Below are positions 1 through 8,014 of a stretch of 15,019 bases of DNA, in pieces. Position numbers and translations under genes: made by a program. Numbering within the stretch: the stretch's first letter is position 1; each line of letters opens with the position of its first letter. Under the pieces are notes generated by a model. That model was not told where the DNA came from, searched no databases, and saw nothing but the letters and a program-made list of their open reading frames with translations. Source of the DNA: an uncultured Brevundimonas sp. (lineage in GTDB: Bacteria > Pseudomonadota > Alphaproteobacteria > Caulobacterales > Caulobacteraceae); NCBI GenBank assembly GCA_946885435.1, contig CAMPGL010000033.1:1-15019 (forward strand), read 5' to 3'.

Positions 1-677
1 GAATGGCCGGGCGGGTTTTTGAAGGTCGAGCCACCGGTCTTTTCGCGGATCGGCTGGGTCTGCTCGCGGCGAGAGGTGATCTCGTCGATCTTCGCCTGCA
101 CCTCGGCGGGATCGGCGGGCGTCCCGCGATAGGTCGCCTCGACCCAGATGATGTCGGCCGGCGCCTCGGAATGGCGGTAGGTGTAGCCGAAGTCGGCCAG
201 CGCATAGTCGACCCGCTCGCCCCGGCGATCCAAGCCCCAGGCCGAGACCAGCACGTCCTTGGTCTCCGCGCCGTAACAGCCCGCGTTCATGGTCAGGGCC
301 CCGCCGATCGTCCCGGGAATGCCCGCATAGAACTCCAGCCCCGCGATCCCCGCCTTCGCACTCGCCTTTGCCACCATCGAATCCAGCGCGCCCGCGCCGG
401 CCCTGACGGTGTCGCCCTCCGCCGCAACTTGCGCCCACGGCCGCCCGGCCAGGCGGACGACCACGCCCTCCACGCCCCCGTCGCGCACAATGACGTTCGA
501 CCCGACGCCCAGCACCGTGACCGGGACGGCGGGATCAAGCGTCTTCAGGAAGCCCGCCAGGTCATCGGCGTCCGCCGGGATGAACAACGCATCTGCGGCG
601 CCGCCGACACGGAACCAGGTGTAGGGGCCCAGCGGCTCGTTCAGGAGCAACTTGCCGCGCACTTCGGGGAGGTTCAC
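1..677 (-). CDS. murB: UDP-N-acetylenolpyruvoylglucosamine reductase MurB (partial, C-terminus beyond left edge)
   Basis: Translation of the minus strand gives 225 residues before the window ends. MurB is the FAD-dependent enzyme that reduces UDP-GlcNAc-enolpyruvate to UDP-MurNAc with NADPH in the cytoplasm. The FAD-binding part is visible: WFRVGGAAD at residues 21-29, [14 protein letters not shown] at 55-68 and [15 protein letters not shown] at 119-133. GYTYRHS (164-170) and [11 protein letters not shown] (215-225) follow; Ser217 corresponds to the catalytic general-acid serine of the family. About 70-80 residues of the C-terminus should lie outside the window. The start is GTG at 677, which overlaps the murC stop as GTGA (674-677). 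A strong GGAGG lies 7 nt upstream, inside murC, so the genes are probably translationally coupled. The family assignment is secure; only the C-terminal end is unseen. Confidence 0.96.
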   Translation of the reverse strand, partial: MNLPEVRGKLLLNEPLGPYTWFRVGGAADALFIPADADDLAGFLKTLDPAVPVTVLGVGSNVIVRDGGVEGVVVRLAGRPWAQVAAEGDTVRAGAGALDSMVAKASAKAGIAGLEFYAGIPGTIGGALTMNAGCYGAETKDVLVSAWGLDRRGERVDYALADFGYTYRHSEAPADIIWVEATYRGTPADPAEVQAKIDEITSRREQTQPIREKTGGSTFKNPPGH

Positions 678-2119
678 GCGAGCGCCTCCAGCTGACCCGG
701 CAGCGCATAGGCCCACTGGGTGATGTCGCCGGCGCCGAGGAACACCACCAGGTCGCCCGGCCGGGCCTCGCTCTTGACAATGCCGGCCAGGGCCTCGGGC
801 CCTTCGAGGGCTTCAACATGCAGATGTCCGAAGCGGCGGATGCCCTCGACCAGGGCCTGTTTGTCGACACCCTCGATGGGCTGCTCGCCCGCCGCATAGA
901 CGTCCGCGACATACACCGCGTCGGCGTCCGAGAAGCAGGTGGAGAACTCCTCCATCAGGTCGCGCAGGCGCGTGTAGCGGTGCGGCTGGACCACTGCGAT
1001 GACCCGGCCGGACTGGTCGCCCCTGCGCGCCACCTGCCGCGCGGCCTTGAGCACCGCGGCGATCTCGACCGGATGGTGGCCGTAGTCGTCGACAATGCGC
1101 ACGCCGTCCACGATGCCCGTAGTGGTGAAGCGCCGCCTCACCCCGTCGAAGCCCGCCAGGCCCTGGCGGATGGCGTCGTCCGAGACGTCCAGCTCGCGCG
1201 CCACGGCGATGGCGGCCAGCGCGTTCGAGACGTTGTGCCAGCCGGCCATCGGCAGGTGGACGCCCTCGATCCGGTCCGGCTCCTCCAGCGCCGCCAGGCC
1301 CTGGCGCTGGATCAGCACGTCGAAATAGGCCCCGTCCGGCTCCAGCCGGCAGTTGTCGGCCCGCACCATCGCCTGCGGATTGAGCCCATAGGTCACCAGC
1401 CGCCGGTTATCGACGCTGGCCACCAGCTTCTGCACCTCCGGGTGGTCAAGGCAGACCGCCGCGAAACCATAGAAGGGAATGTTCTCGACGAAGTCGCAGA
1501 ACGCCTTCCGGACCCCCTCGAAGTCGCCGTAGTGGTCCAGGTGCTCCGGATCGATGTTGGTCACGATGGCGACCGTCGACTTCAGGCGCAGGAAGCTGCC
1601 GTCGCTCTCGTCGGCCTCGACCACCATCCAGTCGCCGTCCCCGACCTTGGCGTTGGTGCCGTAGGCGTTGATGATCCCGCCGTTGACCACCGTCGGGTCC
1701 AGCCCGCCGGCGTCCAGCACCGCGGCGACCAGCGAGGTGGTCGTCGTCTTGCCGTGGGTCCCGGCCACGCCGATCGAGAATTGCAGCCGCATCAGCTCGG
1801 CCAGCATCTCGGCGCGCCGCACCAGCGGGATGCGCCGCGCCCGCGCCGCCTGCAGCTCCGGATTCTCGGCCTTCACCGCCGTGGAATAGACCACCGCTGA
1901 GACGTCCTCGCCGACATGCTCGGCCTCGTGGCCGATGAAGATGCGCGCGCCCAGCGCCTCCAGCCGCTCGGTGTTGGCGGATGCTTTCGCGTCCGAACCC
2001 TGCACCGAATAGCCGATCTTCAGCATGATCTCGGCGATGCCGCTCATGCCGATGCCCCCGATGCCTACGAAGTGGACGGGACCGATGTGGAAGGGGACGG
2101 GACGTATGCGCCGGATCAT
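674..2119 (-). CDS. murC: UDP-N-acetylmuramate--L-alanine ligase MurC
   Basis: A 481-aa cytoplasmic Mur ligase that adds L-alanine to UDP-MurNAc with ATP, the first peptide step of the precursor pathway. Visible motifs: the N-terminal nucleotide fold [12 protein letters not shown] (16-27), P-loop GTHGKTTTT (120-128), ADESDGSF (169-176), [11 protein letters not shown] (188-198), [11 protein letters not shown] (293-303), [10 protein letters not shown] (344-353), QPHRYTR (378-384) and LGAGDI (461-466). Length is close to the E. coli enzyme (491 aa). The ATG at 2119 leaves a normal 15-residue lead before the first domain. No Shine-Dalgarno sequence precedes it; the bases just upstream are pyrimidine/GC-rich and belong to an inverted repeat (2123-2147). 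It lies 39 bp after the MscS-family gene and overlaps murB by 4 bp. The function is secure; how translation starts is unclear. Confidence 0.98.
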   Translation of the reverse strand: MIRRIRPVPFHIGPVHFVGIGGIGMSGIAEIMLKIGYSVQGSDAKASANTERLEALGARIFIGHEAEHVGEDVSAVVYSTAVKAENPELQAARARRIPLVRRAEMLAELMRLQFSIGVAGTHGKTTTTSLVAAVLDAGGLDPTVVNGGIINAYGTNAKVGDGDWMVVEADESDGSFLRLKSTVAIVTNIDPEHLDHYGDFEGVRKAFCDFVENIPFYGFAAVCLDHPEVQKLVASVDNRRLVTYGLNPQAMVRADNCRLEPDGAYFDVLIQRQGLAALEEPDRIEGVHLPMAGWHNVSNALAAIAVARELDVSDDAIRQGLAGFDGVRRRFTTTGIVDGVRIVDDYGHHPVEIAAVLKAARQVARRGDQSGRVIAVVQPHRYTRLRDLMEEFSTCFSDADAVYVADVYAAGEQPIEGVDKQALVEGIRRFGHLHVEALEGPEALAGIVKSEARPGDLVVFLGAGDITQWAYALPGQLEALA

Positions 2120-2122
2120 CGG

Positions 2123-2147
2123 GGCGGCTTAGCAGGGGTGGGCCGCC
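2123..2147 (-). promoter_or_regulatory. Inverted repeat in the gap before murC
   Basis: GGCGGC at 2123-2128 is complementary to GCCGCC at 2142-2147, giving a possible 6-bp all-GC stem with a 13-nt loop in the transcript. The 3' arm ends 3 nt before the murC ATG, where a ribosome binding site would be expected. There is no T-run after it, so it does not look like an intrinsic terminator. The loop contains GCTAAG on the coding strand, 9-14 nt before the ATG. This is a partial match to the -10 element I recall for Caulobacter housekeeping promoters (GCTANA), but no -35 is visible at the right distance. In GC-rich DNA a stem of this size could be chance. Confidence 0.3.
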
Positions 2148-2158
2148 GCTGGAATGCC

Positions 2159-3274
2159 TCAGCCTGTGGACGGAGCCACCGGATCCCCGCGGCCCGGCTC
2201 CCACCGCTCCCTCGGCAGCGCCTCCGGACATTCGTCGCGCATGAAGGCCAGCATCTTCTCGCGGATCTCGCAGCGCAGGTCGAAGGCGGCGCCCCCGTCC
2301 GCCGCGCTGGCTAGGCAGCGGACTTGGGCGACCCGGTCCGTCACCTCGATGACCTGCAGCACCTGGACGTCGCCGTCCCAGTGCGGCGACGCCTGAACGA
2401 TGCGCTCGAACGCCGCGCGCAGCCGCTCGATCGGAGCCTCGTAGTCGACATAGAGGAAGACGCTGCCGATCAGCCGCGCGGTCTCACGCGTCCAGTTCTG
2501 GAAGGGCGTGCTGATGAAATAGCTGAGCGGCAGGATCATTCGGCGCCAGTCCCACAGCTTCACCACCACATAGGTCGAGCCGATCTCCTCGACATTGCCC
2601 CACTCGCCCTCGACGATGACCGCGTCGTCGATGCGGATCGGCTGGGTCATGGCGATCTGGATGCCGGCCAGCAGGTTGGTCAGCACCGGCTGCAGCGCCA
2701 GGCCGGCGATGATGCCGACCACGCCGGCCGAGGCCAGCAGGCTGACGCCCCACTGGCGGAAGCCGCCGATGGTCATCAGCGCCAGGCCGATGGTCACCAT
2801 GGCGATCAGCACCCGGGCCACCTTCTGGAGGATCCGCGCCTGGGTGACGTGCTTACGCGCGACCAGATTGTCCGGCGCGGCGATGTTGAAGCGCCGCATG
2901 TAGACCACCGTCCACATGTCCACCGCGCCTGCGACCAGCCAGCCCAGCGTCAGGACGAAGCCGAACAGCAGCACCTGCCGGATGGTCTCCGACGGTTCGG
3001 GGTCCATGGGAGAGACGGTCACCCCGATCGCCAAGGCGATGATCAGCACCAGGATGCGCAACTTGAGCCGCGCGCGCTCGACGACACCGCGCCAGAACAG
3101 GTCGCGCTTGCGCACGATCAGCCGCGCGAGGCTGAAAATGATCCGGTGGGCGAGCCAGCCGGCGAGCGCGAAGGCGCCGATGACGATGGCGACGGCCGCC
3201 CACTCGGGCAGCCAGTGCACGCGTCGCCAGAGGGCGATCACCTCTCCCGTCAGGTCGGTCAGAGCTGGGGGCAT
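2159..3274 (-). CDS. MscS-family mechanosensitive channel protein inside the dcw cluster
   Basis: A 371-aa inner-membrane protein of the small-conductance mechanosensitive channel (MscS) family. Hydrophobic segments lie at about 26-50, 72-90, 100-124, 152-171 and 175-203, so there are more N-terminal helices than in E. coli MscS (286 aa, three helices). The last helix is Gly/Ala-rich with GIIAGLALQPVLTNLLAGIQ (187-206), the pore-helix pattern of the family. A beta domain follows: IRIDDAVIVEGEWGNVEEIG (213-232), then WDWRRMILPLSYF (241-253) and PFQNWTR (257-263), typical of one MscS subfamily. The C-terminus is a soluble domain. The ATG at 3274 has no Shine-Dalgarno sequence; a hairpin occupies that place. 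The gene sits between murG (48 bp upstream) and murC (39 bp downstream) on the same strand and is probably co-transcribed. Such channels release solutes under membrane tension; a role tied to wall growth is inference. The exact start is less certain than the rest. Confidence 0.9.
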   Translation of the reverse strand: MPPALTDLTGEVIALWRRVHWLPEWAAVAIVIGAFALAGWLAHRIIFSLARLIVRKRDLFWRGVVERARLKLRILVLIIALAIGVTVSPMDPEPSETIRQVLLFGFVLTLGWLVAGAVDMWTVVYMRRFNIAAPDNLVARKHVTQARILQKVARVLIAMVTIGLALMTIGGFRQWGVSLLASAGVVGIIAGLALQPVLTNLLAGIQIAMTQPIRIDDAVIVEGEWGNVEEIGSTYVVVKLWDWRRMILPLSYFISTPFQNWTRETARLIGSVFLYVDYEAPIERLRAAFERIVQASPHWDGDVQVLQVIEVTDRVAQVRCLASAADGGAAFDLRCEIREKMLAFMRDECPEALPRERWEPGRGDPVAPSTG

Positions 3275-3275
3275 T

Positions 3276-3313
3276 GGCAGGGAAACGGCGAGGCAAGCTC
3301 GACCGTTCCCGCC
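3276..3313 (-). promoter_or_regulatory. Long imperfect hairpin between murG and the MscS-family gene
   Basis: Four paired blocks nest in order: GGC (3276-3278) with GCC (3311-3313), GGGAA (3280-3284) with TTCCC (3306-3310), CGG (3286-3288) with CCG (3303-3305), and CGAG (3289-3292) with CTCG (3298-3301). The loop is 5 nt, and single bases bulge at 3279, 3285 and 3302. This gives 15 base pairs. In the transcript it begins 9 nt after the murG stop and ends one base before the next gene's ATG, so it covers the position of the ribosome binding site. No T-run follows, so a classical terminator is unlikely. It could dampen translation of the channel, act as a processing site, or stabilise the upstream message; the sequence does not decide between these. 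Confidence 0.55.
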
Positions 3314-3322
3314 TGCGACGGC

Positions 3323-4408
3323 TTAGCGCGCCTGGGCCTCGACCAGATCGGCCAGGCGCTCGGTCGCATCCGGCAGCGCCACGGTGCGGGCCGCGGCGGC
3401 TCGCCGGGCTAGGGCCTCGGTGTCCGACAACATGGCCTGGATGGCCTCAGCCAGCCGGTCGACGGTCACCTCGCCCTCAAGGATCACCTCGGCCGCGCCC
3501 GCGTCCGCCAGCGCCTTGGCGTTCAACCGTTGATGGTCGTCGGTGGCGATCTTCAGCGGGATCAGCACCGACGGCAAGCCCGCCACGGCCAGCTCAGAAC
3601 AGGTCGAGGCGCCCGCCCGGCCGATCACCAGATGCGCCTGCTCCAGCCGCGACGCCATGTCCCGGAAGAAGGGCGCGACCTCCGCGTCGATCACGGCGTC
3701 AGCGTAGATTCCCCGCGCCGTATCCAGCGTTTCCGGCCGGCTCTGCTGATGCACTTTGAGCCGCAGCCGCAGCGGCTCGGCGATCTGGGCCAGCGCGCGG
3801 GGCGTGGTCTCCGAAAGCAGCCGGGCGCCCTGGCTCCCGCCGGTGATCAGCACGTGCAGTGGGCCCTGCGAGGCGTCATAGGCCCGGCCCGCCAGGGCGC
3901 GGATGTCCGCCCGCACCGGATTGCCGACGACCACGACGCGGTCCTTCACCCCCGCCGGCGCGCGCTCGAGCGTCGGGAAACCGCAGGCCACCGCCTTGGC
4001 CCAGCGCGCCAGCAGCCGGTTGGAGCGACCCAGCACCGCGTTCTGCTCGTGGATGACCGTCGGCCGGCCCTGGCTGACGGCGGCGAGCAGCGCCGGCACG
4101 GACGGATAGCCGCCGAAGCCGACCACCACCGCCGGGTCCAGCCGTGCATAGGCCTTGCGCGCCTGACCGATCCCGGCGGCGATCTTCAGACCCGCCCGGG
4201 CCATGCCGATGGGGTCGCCGCCTTTTGCGGTCGCGGCCTCGAGCGCGATGCGCTCCTCGGCCGGAAATTCGTGAGCGTACTGGGCGCCGCGCGCGTCCGT
4301 AGCCAGCACCACGCGCCAGCCGCGTGCGGCCAGCACGCCCGCCAGGGCCTGGGCCGGGAACATATGGCCGCCGGTGCCCCCGGCGGCGAGGACGGCGAGC
4401 CTGCTCAT
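3323..4408 (-). CDS. murG: UDP-GlcNAc:lipid I N-acetylglucosamine transferase MurG
   Basis: A 361-aa GT-B fold glycosyltransferase, peripheral on the cytoplasmic face of the inner membrane. It transfers GlcNAc from UDP-GlcNAc to lipid I to give lipid II. Visible motifs: the glycine-rich GGTGGH loop (10-15), GFGGYPS (97-103), HEQNAVLGRSNR (120-131), GNPVR (162-166), the second glycine loop GGSQGA (190-195), RAGASTCSE (264-272) for UDP-GlcNAc binding, and DHQRLNA (291-297). Length matches E. coli MurG (355 aa). The reading frame stays open far upstream, but the MSRLAVLAAGG start at 4408 is the family start and overlaps the ftsW stop as ATGA (4405-4408). No strong Shine-Dalgarno sequence is seen, so translation probably depends on coupling to ftsW. 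The stop is TAA at 3323-3325, and the tight packing of the upstream genes ends here. Confidence 0.98.
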   Translation of the reverse strand: MSRLAVLAAGGTGGHMFPAQALAGVLAARGWRVVLATDARGAQYAHEFPAEERIALEAATAKGGDPIGMARAGLKIAAGIGQARKAYARLDPAVVVGFGGYPSVPALLAAVSQGRPTVIHEQNAVLGRSNRLLARWAKAVACGFPTLERAPAGVKDRVVVVGNPVRADIRALAGRAYDASQGPLHVLITGGSQGARLLSETTPRALAQIAEPLRLRLKVHQQSRPETLDTARGIYADAVIDAEVAPFFRDMASRLEQAHLVIGRAGASTCSELAVAGLPSVLIPLKIATDDHQRLNAKALADAGAAEVILEGEVTVDRLAEAIQAMLSDTEALARRAAAARTVALPDATERLADLVEAQAR

Positions 4409-5571
4409 CCCAGGATGCCGCGCGCCGTCTCGCCGGGTTCGTAGGCGCCCGGCCGCTTGCGGGTCAGCGCCAGCGCCAGCCCCAGCGTCAGGCACATGGC
4501 GATCATCGAGGAGCCGCCATAGCTGATGAACGGCAGGGTCATGCCCTTGGTCGGGATCAGACCGAGGTTCACCGCGATGTTGATCGCAGCCTGCAGCCCC
4601 GCCAGCACGAAGAGGCCGCCCGCGGCCGTCTGCTCGAACGGGTCGGCCAGCCGCATCGACCGCCTCAGGCCCCGGACAGCGATCAGGCCGAACAGGCCGA
4701 TCAGCAGGATGGAAAAGACCAGACCGAACTCCTCGGCCGCGACCGAATAGATGAAGTCGGTGTGCAGGTCGGGGACGAAGCGCTTCATCACGCCCTCGCC
4801 CACGCCGCGGCCGACCAGCCCACCGGCCGCGATGGCCTCGTGCGCCCGGTCGAGCTGGTAGGTGTCGGCCGCCTCGCCGCCGCCGAAATAGGTGCCGATC
4901 CGCTCGCGCACGTGGTCGACCGAGGCGTAGATCGCCACGAACCCCGCCGCCGCCAGGCCCGCCAGCACCAGCATCCAGCGGAACGGCACGCCGGCCATGA
5001 AGAAGACCGCCATGAAGGCCGTGGTGATCAGCACCGTCTGGCCGATGTCCGGCTGGATGACGAGCAGCACCGCGGTCAGCCCATAGAGGCAGAAGGCGAT
5101 GGTCATGCCCGGGACGCCCTCGCCCTTCTGGCCCTCGGAGAACATCCACGCCGCAAGGATGATCAGCGCCGGTTTCACGAACTCCGACGGCTGGAAGCTG
5201 AAGGGCCCGAGCGGAAGCCAGCGCGTCGCCCCCTTGGCCTCATGGCCGATGAACGGGAGCAGGGCCATCACCGCAATTGAGATCAGGAACACCGCCAGGG
5301 CCACCCGCCGCACCCCGCGCGGCGACAGCATCGAGGCCGACAGCAGGGTGAACAGGCCCGCCGTGGCGAAGGCCATCATTCGCCACGAATAGTAGAAGTC
5401 GCCCGCGATGGAGTCGTCGCGGCCGGCCGCGGCCGGGCTGGAGGCGAAGCTCAACGCCACGCCCAGGAAGATCAGGGCCAGCACGGCGGCGAAGATCGGC
5501 TTGTCGACCTGCCAGAACCAGTGGCTGAGCGGCGACCGCTCGCGGCCGAGCTGCGGGGCGTAGGCGGTCAT
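4405..5571 (-). CDS. ftsW: Septal peptidoglycan glycosyltransferase FtsW (SEDS family)
   Basis: A 388-aa polytopic inner-membrane protein of the SEDS family (shape, elongation, division, sporulation). It polymerises lipid II into glycan strands at the septum together with FtsI. About ten hydrophobic segments are visible, starting near residue 26. Family motifs: GATRWLPLGPFSFQPSEFVK (114-133), QPDIGQT (173-179), HTDFIYSVAAEEFG (270-283), which contains the Asp (D272) that I align with the proposed catalytic residue of SEDS enzymes, and NLGLIPTKGMTLPFISYGGS (335-354). Slightly shorter than E. coli FtsW (414 aa). Position beside murD and murG and partner ftsI in the same operon favour FtsW over RodA. 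ATG at 5571 overlaps the murD stop as ATGA (5568-5571), with GGGAG 7 nt upstream. Confidence 0.97.
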   Translation of the reverse strand: MTAYAPQLGRERSPLSHWFWQVDKPIFAAVLALIFLGVALSFASSPAAAGRDDSIAGDFYYSWRMMAFATAGLFTLLSASMLSPRGVRRVALAVFLISIAVMALLPFIGHEAKGATRWLPLGPFSFQPSEFVKPALIILAAWMFSEGQKGEGVPGMTIAFCLYGLTAVLLVIQPDIGQTVLITTAFMAVFFMAGVPFRWMLVLAGLAAAGFVAIYASVDHVRERIGTYFGGGEAADTYQLDRAHEAIAAGGLVGRGVGEGVMKRFVPDLHTDFIYSVAAEEFGLVFSILLIGLFGLIAVRGLRRSMRLADPFEQTAAGGLFVLAGLQAAINIAVNLGLIPTKGMTLPFISYGGSSMIAMCLTLGLALALTRKRPGAYEPGETARGILG

Positions 5572-6905
5572 GCGGCGGCTCCCTGAAGGCCGAGCACGGC
5601 GGCGCGGAAGGCCTCTCCGCGCGCCTCGAAGTCCGGATACTGGTCGAAGGAGGCGCAGGCCGGCGACAGCAGCACGACCTCCGGCTCGCCGGTCGCCGAG
5701 GCGTCCCGCGCCGCGGCGGCCACGGCGGCCTCCATGACGCCGCAGACCTCGTGCGGCACCGAGCCCAACACGCGGGCGAAGTCGTTGGCCGCCTCCCCGA
5801 TCAGGTAGGCCTTGGCGACGCGTGGGAAGAGATCGGCGAGCGGCTCGATGCCGTCGCTCTTGGCCCGCCCGCCGGCGATCCAGTAGCTGCGCGGATAGGA
5901 GGCCAGCGCCTGGCGCGCGGCGTCCGCATTGGAGGCCTTGGAATCGTTGATGAAGCGGACCGGCCCCACATGGCCGACCTCCTCCATTCGGTGCGCGAGG
6001 CCCGGGAAGGTCATCAGGCCCTCCACCGCCTTGTCGTGCGGCACGCCGAGCGCGCGTGCCGTGGCGTAGGCGAAGGCGGCGTTCTGGGCATTGTGCCGTC
6101 CCGGCAGGGAACGGGCCTGCGCTAGGTCGGCCACGAAGCCGCCTTTGTGGGTCAGGCGGCCGTCGAAACCCGCAACCGATATGGGTTCCGCGTTCGGCAG
6201 CTCACCCGCGATCGCGCGTCCCCAGTCGTCGTCTACGCCGACCAGCGCCACGCCGGCTCGGTCAAAGATCTTCCGCTTGGCCGCGACATAGCCCTCCATG
6301 CCGCCATGCCGATCCAGGTGGTCCGGGCTGATGTTGGTCAGGATGGCGACGTCGGGGGCGAAGCTGTGGGTCAGGTCCAACTGATAGGAGGACACCTCCA
6401 GCACATAGACGTCGCCCGGCTGCGGCGCCGGGAGGGCGAGCGCGCCGATGCCGATGTTCCCGCCGATGTGCGCCTTCAGGCCCGCCTGGTTCAGCACCCA
6501 GCCGATCAGGGCCGTCGTCGTCGACTTGCCGTTGGTGCCGGTGATGGCCACGACCTTGGGGCGCTCTCCCTCCGGCAAGACCGCGACCGCGCGGGCGAAC
6601 AGCTCGATGTCGCCGATGACCGGCACGCCGGCGGCCCTGGCCTTGTCCACCGTCCAGTGCGGCTTCGGATGGGTCAGAGGCACGCCGGGCGACAGCACGA
6701 GCGCCGCGAAGCGGCTCCAATCGGCCTGGGTCAGGTCCTCGACCTGAAAGCCTTCGGCCTCGGCCTGAAGGCGGCCGGAGACGCCGTCGTCCCACAGGAC
6801 CGGCCGCGCACCTCCGGCCTTCAGCGCGCGCGCGGAGGGCAGGCCCGATCGTCCCAGGCCGAAGACGGCGACCTCGCGCCCCTCGAAGCCGGGGACCGCG
6901 ATCAT
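5568..6905 (-). CDS. murD: UDP-MurNAc-L-alanine--D-glutamate ligase MurD
   Basis: A 445-aa cytoplasmic Mur ligase that adds D-glutamate to UDP-MurNAc-L-Ala with ATP. Visible motifs: the N-terminal dinucleotide-like fold [10 protein letters not shown] (12-21), P-loop GTNGKSTTT (123-131), EVSSYQL (170-176), [11 protein letters not shown] (191-201), lysine K210 in the position that is carbamylated in the family, GRHNAQN (269-275), NDSKASN (320-326), IAGG (343-346) and [14 protein letters not shown] (413-426). Length fits E. coli MurD (438 aa). The frame is open for 276 codons upstream, across mraY, but that part reads as out-of-frame translation. The start MIAVPGF at 6905 overlaps the mraY stop as ATGA (6902-6905). 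The ribosome binding site is weak, which again suggests coupling. Confidence 0.98.
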   Translation of the reverse strand: MIAVPGFEGREVAVFGLGRSGLPSARALKAGGARPVLWDDGVSGRLQAEAEGFQVEDLTQADWSRFAALVLSPGVPLTHPKPHWTVDKARAAGVPVIGDIELFARAVAVLPEGERPKVVAITGTNGKSTTTALIGWVLNQAGLKAHIGGNIGIGALALPAPQPGDVYVLEVSSYQLDLTHSFAPDVAILTNISPDHLDRHGGMEGYVAAKRKIFDRAGVALVGVDDDWGRAIAGELPNAEPISVAGFDGRLTHKGGFVADLAQARSLPGRHNAQNAAFAYATARALGVPHDKAVEGLMTFPGLAHRMEEVGHVGPVRFINDSKASNADAARQALASYPRSYWIAGGRAKSDGIEPLADLFPRVAKAYLIGEAANDFARVLGSVPHEVCGVMEAAVAAAARDASATGEPEVVLLSPACASFDQYPDFEARGEAFRAAVLGLQGAAA

Positions 6906-8014
6906 CTCAGCTTCAGCGTCGACAGGCCGATGAGCGCCAGCATCGCCGCCACGATCCAGAAGCGGATCACCACGGTCGACTCGGCCCAGCCGAGCTTTTC
7001 GAAGTGATGGTGGATCGGCGCCATCAGGAAGATGCGCTTGCCCGTGGCCTTGAAGTAGGCGACCTGGATCATCACCGAGGCGGCCTCGATCACGAACAGC
7101 CCCCCAATGATGCCGAGCACCAGCTCGTGCTTGGTCGAGACCGCGACCGTGCCCAGCGCGCCGCCCAGCGCCAGCGATCCGGTGTCGCCCATGAAGATCT
7201 TGGCTGGCGGGGCGTTGTACCAGAGGAAGCCGACGCCCCCGCCGATGATGGCCGCACAGAAGATGGCCAGCTCGCCCGCGCCCGGCGCGTGGTGGACCTG
7301 AAGATATTCCGAGAAGACGAAGTTGCCGACCAAGTAGCTGATCACCCCGAAGGCCGCGGCCGCCATCATCACCGGCACGATGGCCAGACCGTCCAGCCCG
7401 TCGGTCAGGTTCACGGCGTTGGAGAAACCCACGATCGTGAAGGCGGCGAAGGCCACGTAGAACCAGCCGAGGTTCAGCAGCACCTCCTTGAAAAACGGGA
7501 AGGCGATCGAGGTCTCCAGGCCCGGGGAGGTCGGCGACGGCGTGGAGAACCAGATCAGCAGCGCCGAGGCGACGATCGCCAGGGCGAACTGGGCCGCCAG
7601 CTTCTGTTTGCCGGTCAGGCCGGCGTGGTGCTGCTTGGTGACCTTGTCGTAGTCGTCGAGAAAGCCGAGCAGGCCGTATCCGCCGGTGACCAGCAGCGCC
7701 ACCCACACGAAGGGATTGGTAAGGTCGGCCCACAGCAGGGTGCCGGCGAAGACCCCCGCCAGGATCATCAGCCCGCCCATGGTCGGGGTGCCCTGCTTGT
7801 TGAGCAGGTGGCTTTCCGGCCCGTCCTTGCGGATCGGCTGGCCACGGCCCTGCTTGGCGCGCATCCAGTCGATGAAGCGGCTGCCCATGGCGATGGCCAC
7901 GATCAGGCCGGTGAACAGCGCCAGGCCCACCCGCACCGTCTGGTACTGGAGCAGGTTCAACAGCGGATAGTCCTGGGCGAGGTCCGCGAACTGCAGATAG
8001 AGCAGGTAGAACAT
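6902..8014 (-). CDS. mraY: Phospho-MurNAc-pentapeptide transferase MraY
   Basis: A 370-aa integral inner-membrane enzyme that transfers phospho-MurNAc-pentapeptide from UDP to undecaprenyl phosphate, forming lipid I. About ten hydrophobic segments are seen. Family signatures: [10 protein letters not shown] (73-82), FLDDYDK (118-124) with the Asp pair D120/D121, [13 protein letters not shown] (199-211), [12 protein letters not shown] (274-285) with D277, and APIHHHFE (332-339) with the triple histidine. Length matches E. coli MraY (360 aa). The ATG at 8014 directly abuts the murF TAG stop (8015-8017) with no gap or overlap, the only such junction in the cluster. A strong GGAGGGGA lies 7 nt upstream of the start, inside murF. 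Confidence 0.98.
   Translation of the reverse strand: MFYLLYLQFADLAQDYPLLNLLQYQTVRVGLALFTGLIVAIAMGSRFIDWMRAKQGRGQPIRKDGPESHLLNKQGTPTMGGLMILAGVFAGTLLWADLTNPFVWVALLVTGGYGLLGFLDDYDKVTKQHHAGLTGKQKLAAQFALAIVASALLIWFSTPSPTSPGLETSIAFPFFKEVLLNLGWFYVAFAAFTIVGFSNAVNLTDGLDGLAIVPVMMAAAAFGVISYLVGNFVFSEYLQVHHAPGAGELAIFCAAIIGGGVGFLWYNAPPAKIFMGDTGSLALGGALGTVAVSTKHELVLGIIGGLFVIEAASVMIQVAYFKATGKRIFLMAPIHHHFEKLGWAESTVVIRFWIVAAMLALIGLSTLKLR

Noticed and set aside
818..1900. A 360-codon plus-strand frame opposite murC
   Set aside because: Low-complexity translation antisense to murC, with no recognisable motifs and no credible start signal; a by-product of high GC.
2324..3412. A 362-codon plus-strand frame opposite the MscS-family gene
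   Set aside because: Antisense to a gene with clear membrane and family motifs; its product is Asp/His/Arg/Gln-rich and not protein-like.
3323..5149. Extended 608-codon frame that could suggest an N-terminally enlarged MurG
   Set aside because: The first 247 codons are an out-of-frame reading of ftsW. MurG begins at MSRLAVLAAGG with a 4-bp overlap.
5568..7733. Extended 721-codon frame that could suggest an N-terminally enlarged MurD
   Set aside because: The first 276 codons are an out-of-frame reading of mraY. The canonical MurD start overlaps the mraY stop.
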